Positions 31,963-33,798 of a stretch of 33,798 bases of DNA are shown piece by piece. This stretch comes from Clostridiales bacterium (GTDB taxonomy: Bacteria; Bacillota; Clostridia; Saccharofermentanales; DTU023), in NCBI GenBank assembly GCA_004556925.1, contig SFFI01000018.1, forward strand, positions 1 through 33,798, written 5' to 3'. Both the position numbers and the translations under genes were made by a program. Within the stretch, counting starts at the first letter, position 1, and each line of letters opens with the position of its first letter. The notes under the pieces are model-generated. The model was not told the origin of the DNA, made no database searches, and saw only the letters and a list, made by a program, of their open reading frames with translations.

Positions 31963-32824
31963 CATACTGCTGGGCTGCTTCGAAAGCCTCACGCGCCCGG
32001 TAGGAAGACCGCACCAAGGGAGCCGAGGCACAATACTTGAAACCCTTAGCCAGGGCCTTGTCTCGCCAAAGCTCAAACTCTTCTGGTGTGACATAACGGT
32101 CCAGAGGCCAATGGTCCTTGCTGGGCTGCAGGTACTGGCTGATCGTCACAATATCACAGCCGGTCGCCAAAATATCGTCCAGCAATTGGTCCACCTCATC
32201 ATCTCTTTCGCCCAAACCCAGCATAAAACCCGTTTTGGTTAGAATATCCGGGGCCAATTCCTTAGACTTGCGCAGGACTTCCAGCGAACGCTGGTAATTG
32301 CCTTGCGGGCGGATTTCCGCCTGGAGGCGCTCAACCATTTCTACATTATGGTTCATCACATCCGGCCGAGCATCTAGCACAGTTTGTAGGGCCTCACTCG
32401 ACCCCTTGAGGTCAGAAATCAAGACCTCCACGCTCGTTCCTGGGCAGCGTTCTTTAACCGCGCGTACGCAGGCCGCCATGTGGGCAGCCCCGCCATCCGG
32501 CAAGTCATCCCGGGTCACTTGGGTAATCACCACATGGCGCAAGTTCAGGTCTTCTACAACTTCTGCAATATGTTGAGGTTCCTCCGGATCAAGAGCCGTG
32601 GGACGCTGGCAGGTCACATTGCAGAAACGGCAATTCCGGCTACAGTTTTCCCCCATAGCCATAAAGGTAGCGGTGTGCCGAGCATAACACTCTCCCATAT
32701 TGGGACAATTAGCTGCTTTGCAAACCGTATTAATTTTCAGGTCCTTGAGCATCCCAGCCAACTGATCCACCGCCTGAGGATCATAGGGCACTTTAAGCCA
32801 GTCAGGTTTTTTGATACTTGTCAC
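31925..32824 (-). CDS. lipA: Lipoyl synthase (radical SAM)
   Basis: LipA inserts two sulfurs into an octanoyl chain already attached to a lipoyl domain. Both clusters are encoded: CKAANCPNMGEC (auxiliary 4Fe-4S) and CSRNCRFC (radical SAM, CX3CX2C). The C-terminal VRSSYRAR holds the conserved serine. The start is uncertain. GTG at 32824 has AAGGCG upstream and gives 299 residues starting MTSIKKPDWLKVPY. ATG at 32851 adds nine residues but has no ribosome site. I prefer the GTG. It lies between the lipoyl-domain gene and the second ligase on the same strand. Confidence 0.95.
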   Translation of the reverse strand: MTSIKKPDWLKVPYDPQAVDQLAGMLKDLKINTVCKAANCPNMGECYARHTATFMAMGENCSRNCRFCNVTCQRPTALDPEEPQHIAEVVEDLNLRHVVITQVTRDDLPDGGAAHMAACVRAVKERCPGTSVEVLISDLKGSSEALQTVLDARPDVMNHNVEMVERLQAEIRPQGNYQRSLEVLRKSKELAPDILTKTGFMLGLGERDDEVDQLLDDILATGCDIVTISQYLQPSKDHWPLDRYVTPEEFELWRDKALAKGFKYCASAPLVRSSYRAREAFEAAQQYGAVHQDGSPQKD

Positions 32825-32931
32825 AATTATCGCCTTACATATTGAGCTCATTGAGCTGAGAAAGCAGAAATAGGGGTGCCTGCAGGGGACGCTAGGGAGG
32901 ACCTACAAACACAGAGGATGTGAGGCTCCGG

Positions 32932-33159
32932 CTATTCAATAATAGCCACAACCTGGTCCACCTGGACCTCGTCACCCTCTTCTGCCAGCTGCTGGGTCAA
33001 AGTTCCCCCACAATCCGCCGCAATTTGGCTCACAACCTTGTCACTTTCAATTTCATAGAGGGGGTCGCCCTGGTCGACCTTGTCGCCGGGATTTTTCAAC
33101 CAAGCCACAAGCAAACCATTATCCATCTCGGGTCGTAATCGGGGCATTTTAACTTGCAT
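32932..33159 (-). CDS. Free-standing lipoyl-domain protein
   Basis: This 75-residue protein is a single biotinyl/lipoyl domain. It has the E2-like opening MPRLRPEMDNGLLVAWLKNPGD and the modification loop EIESDKVVSQI with the target Lys41, and it ends right after the domain (VQVDQVVAIIE). AAAGGAG 7 bases before the ATG and a proper TAG stop show it is a complete gene, not an E2 fragment. It has no linker, subunit-binding or catalytic domain. It heads the minus-strand operon followed by lipA and a lipoate ligase, so it is presumably the carrier these enzymes modify. Its oxidoreductase partner is unknown. Confidence 0.9.
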   Translation of the reverse strand: MQVKMPRLRPEMDNGLLVAWLKNPGDKVDQGDPLYEIESDKVVSQIAADCGGTLTQQLAEEGDEVQVDQVVAIIE

Positions 33160-33175
33160 ATGCGTGCTCCTTTAA

Positions 33176-33272
33176 TGTGTACTGCTCATCTACTTTATAT
33201 GTGTACTACTCATCTATTAAGTGTTATTAAGTGTCCAGTTCGCGAGCACTAAGTAAGTATCAGTTCGCGAAC
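33176..33272 (-). repeat. Short direct repeats and a palindrome upstream of the lipoyl operon
   Basis: A 24-bp unit starting TGTGTACTGCTCATCTA repeats at 33176 and 33200. A second motif, CAGTTCGCGARCACT, repeats at 33236 and 33261 (25-bp step); its second copy contains the perfect palindrome GTTCGCGAAC (33263-33272). Placed in the likely promoter region of the minus-strand operon, they could be operators. No convincing -35/-10 pair was found. Confidence 0.7.
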
Positions 33273-33345
33273 ACTAGTCGCTAGAATTCCGTACACTTTA
33301 TAAACATCTAAGTCTCGTCCATTTTACGCTGAGCCCCCAGGCTTT

Positions 33346-33653
33346 AGCAAATTTGCAAGTAGTGGGTGGGCGGATATCTATGCTACTTCGGATTTCCGGA
33401 TTCTCCGGCAAAATTGCAGCTAATGGATAGGCCGCCGGGCAAGTTTGCAAGAAGTGGATGGAAAAGAGGACAAATCTGCAAGTAATGGGTGGTTTAGCTC
33501 TGTTTCTGAGCGTAAATCCATCCATTACCTACAAACTTGTCCGAAATCCAAGAAAACCAAATAATGGGAAAGGAAGGGAGGTAGAAGAAGGGCCAAAAGC
33601 CCTCACTACTTTCAACTTTCCGGATTTTCTTACAAGTTTGCAGATAATGTACA
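33346..33653. repeat. Dispersed 24-bp motif, five direct and one inverted copy
   Basis: Copies resembling GGCAARTTTGCARGTARTGG-RTGG lie at 33346-33369, 33407-33430, 33438-33461 and 33469-33492, with starts 61, 31 and 31 bp apart. An inverted copy is at 33518-33541, and a degenerate one at 33630-33653. The first contains GCAAATTTGC, also seen at 4424. No gene is supported in 33160-33798. The last ~145 bases hold nothing else recognisable except a TTGGTGGGCAAGG at 33783 that could be the start of another 38-bp palindrome cut by the edge. Confidence 0.65.
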
Positions 33654-33798
33654 TCCCGGCCCCCTTTTTTTCCCTCTAAATGTATAAATCCAAGAGAGCA
33701 AAGTCAAGTCCCCAATAGTGTGTAAATTCGTAATTGCCTTTCTTTAATTTCTATCCTAAGCTGCTTTGGCTAGGCGGCATTGTTGGTGGGCAAGGTCA

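Noticed and set aside
33783..33798. Eleventh palindrome unit at the right edge
   Set aside because: Only TTGGTGGGCAAGG is visible; the closing arm is outside the window.

Overview
The window reads as part of a moderately GC-rich, anaerobic Bacillota (Clostridia-like) chromosome. Support: class III (oxygen-sensitive) ribonucleotide reductase behind a cobalamin riboswitch, strong Shine-Dalgarno sequences before most genes, a Bacillus-type Fe-S PurF with a short propeptide, a MalEFG-type sugar importer without its own ATPase, and a Gram-positive style pur operon. The species cannot be named from the sequence alone.

Layout. 1-98: start of a probable IS3-type insertion sequence running off the left edge. 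328-4390 (+): sugar ABC importer (binding protein, attenuator-like hairpin, two permeases; the second permease has an unusual ~290-residue membrane extension). 4506-5480 (-): TauE/SafE permease. 5567-5993: regulatory block with a solitary 38-bp palindrome, a 30-bp tandem repeat, a promoter, NrdR boxes and a class-I cobalamin riboswitch, driving nrdD-nrdG (6001-9088). 9354-13274: two ABC half-exporters, probably a heterodimer. 13478-14974: a perfect 24-bp palindrome and an AAA/DUF4143 ATPase. 15081-15296 (-): a two-helix membrane peptide. 15331-16169: non-coding, very repetitive DNA with 13-bp and 14-bp tandem repeats followed by ten 38-bp imperfect palindromes on a near-constant 63-64 bp period. 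16480-19046: proC and a GT4-type glycosyltransferase. 19185-19976: a secreted Tyr/Trp-rich protein behind a hairpin-rich leader. 20206-29304: purC-E-F-M-N-H-D-B behind a promoter and a structured leader. 29301-29540: 24 in-register decamer repeats. 29557-33159: lipoate genes, one ligase on + and, on -, a mini-operon of a free 75-residue lipoyl domain, lipA and a second ligase. The right edge is non-coding with more short repeats.

How the genes work together. nrdDG supply dNTPs anaerobically and appear to be under dual control: NrdR senses nucleotide status and the riboswitch senses B12, which implies a B12-dependent class II reductase elsewhere. The pur operon covers de novo IMP synthesis plus PurB, but FGAM synthase (purL/Q/S) is not in the window. 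The lipoyl cluster pairs a carrier domain with both de novo (LipA) and ligase routes.

The most unusual property of the window is pervasive tandem repetition. Nearly every intergenic space holds direct repeats (periods 10, 13, 14, 16, 24, 25, 30, 31, 64, 66, 80 bp), and several housekeeping proteins carry low-complexity, repeat-derived insertions. The ten-unit palindrome array at 15559-16169 is the best candidate for an undescribed element.
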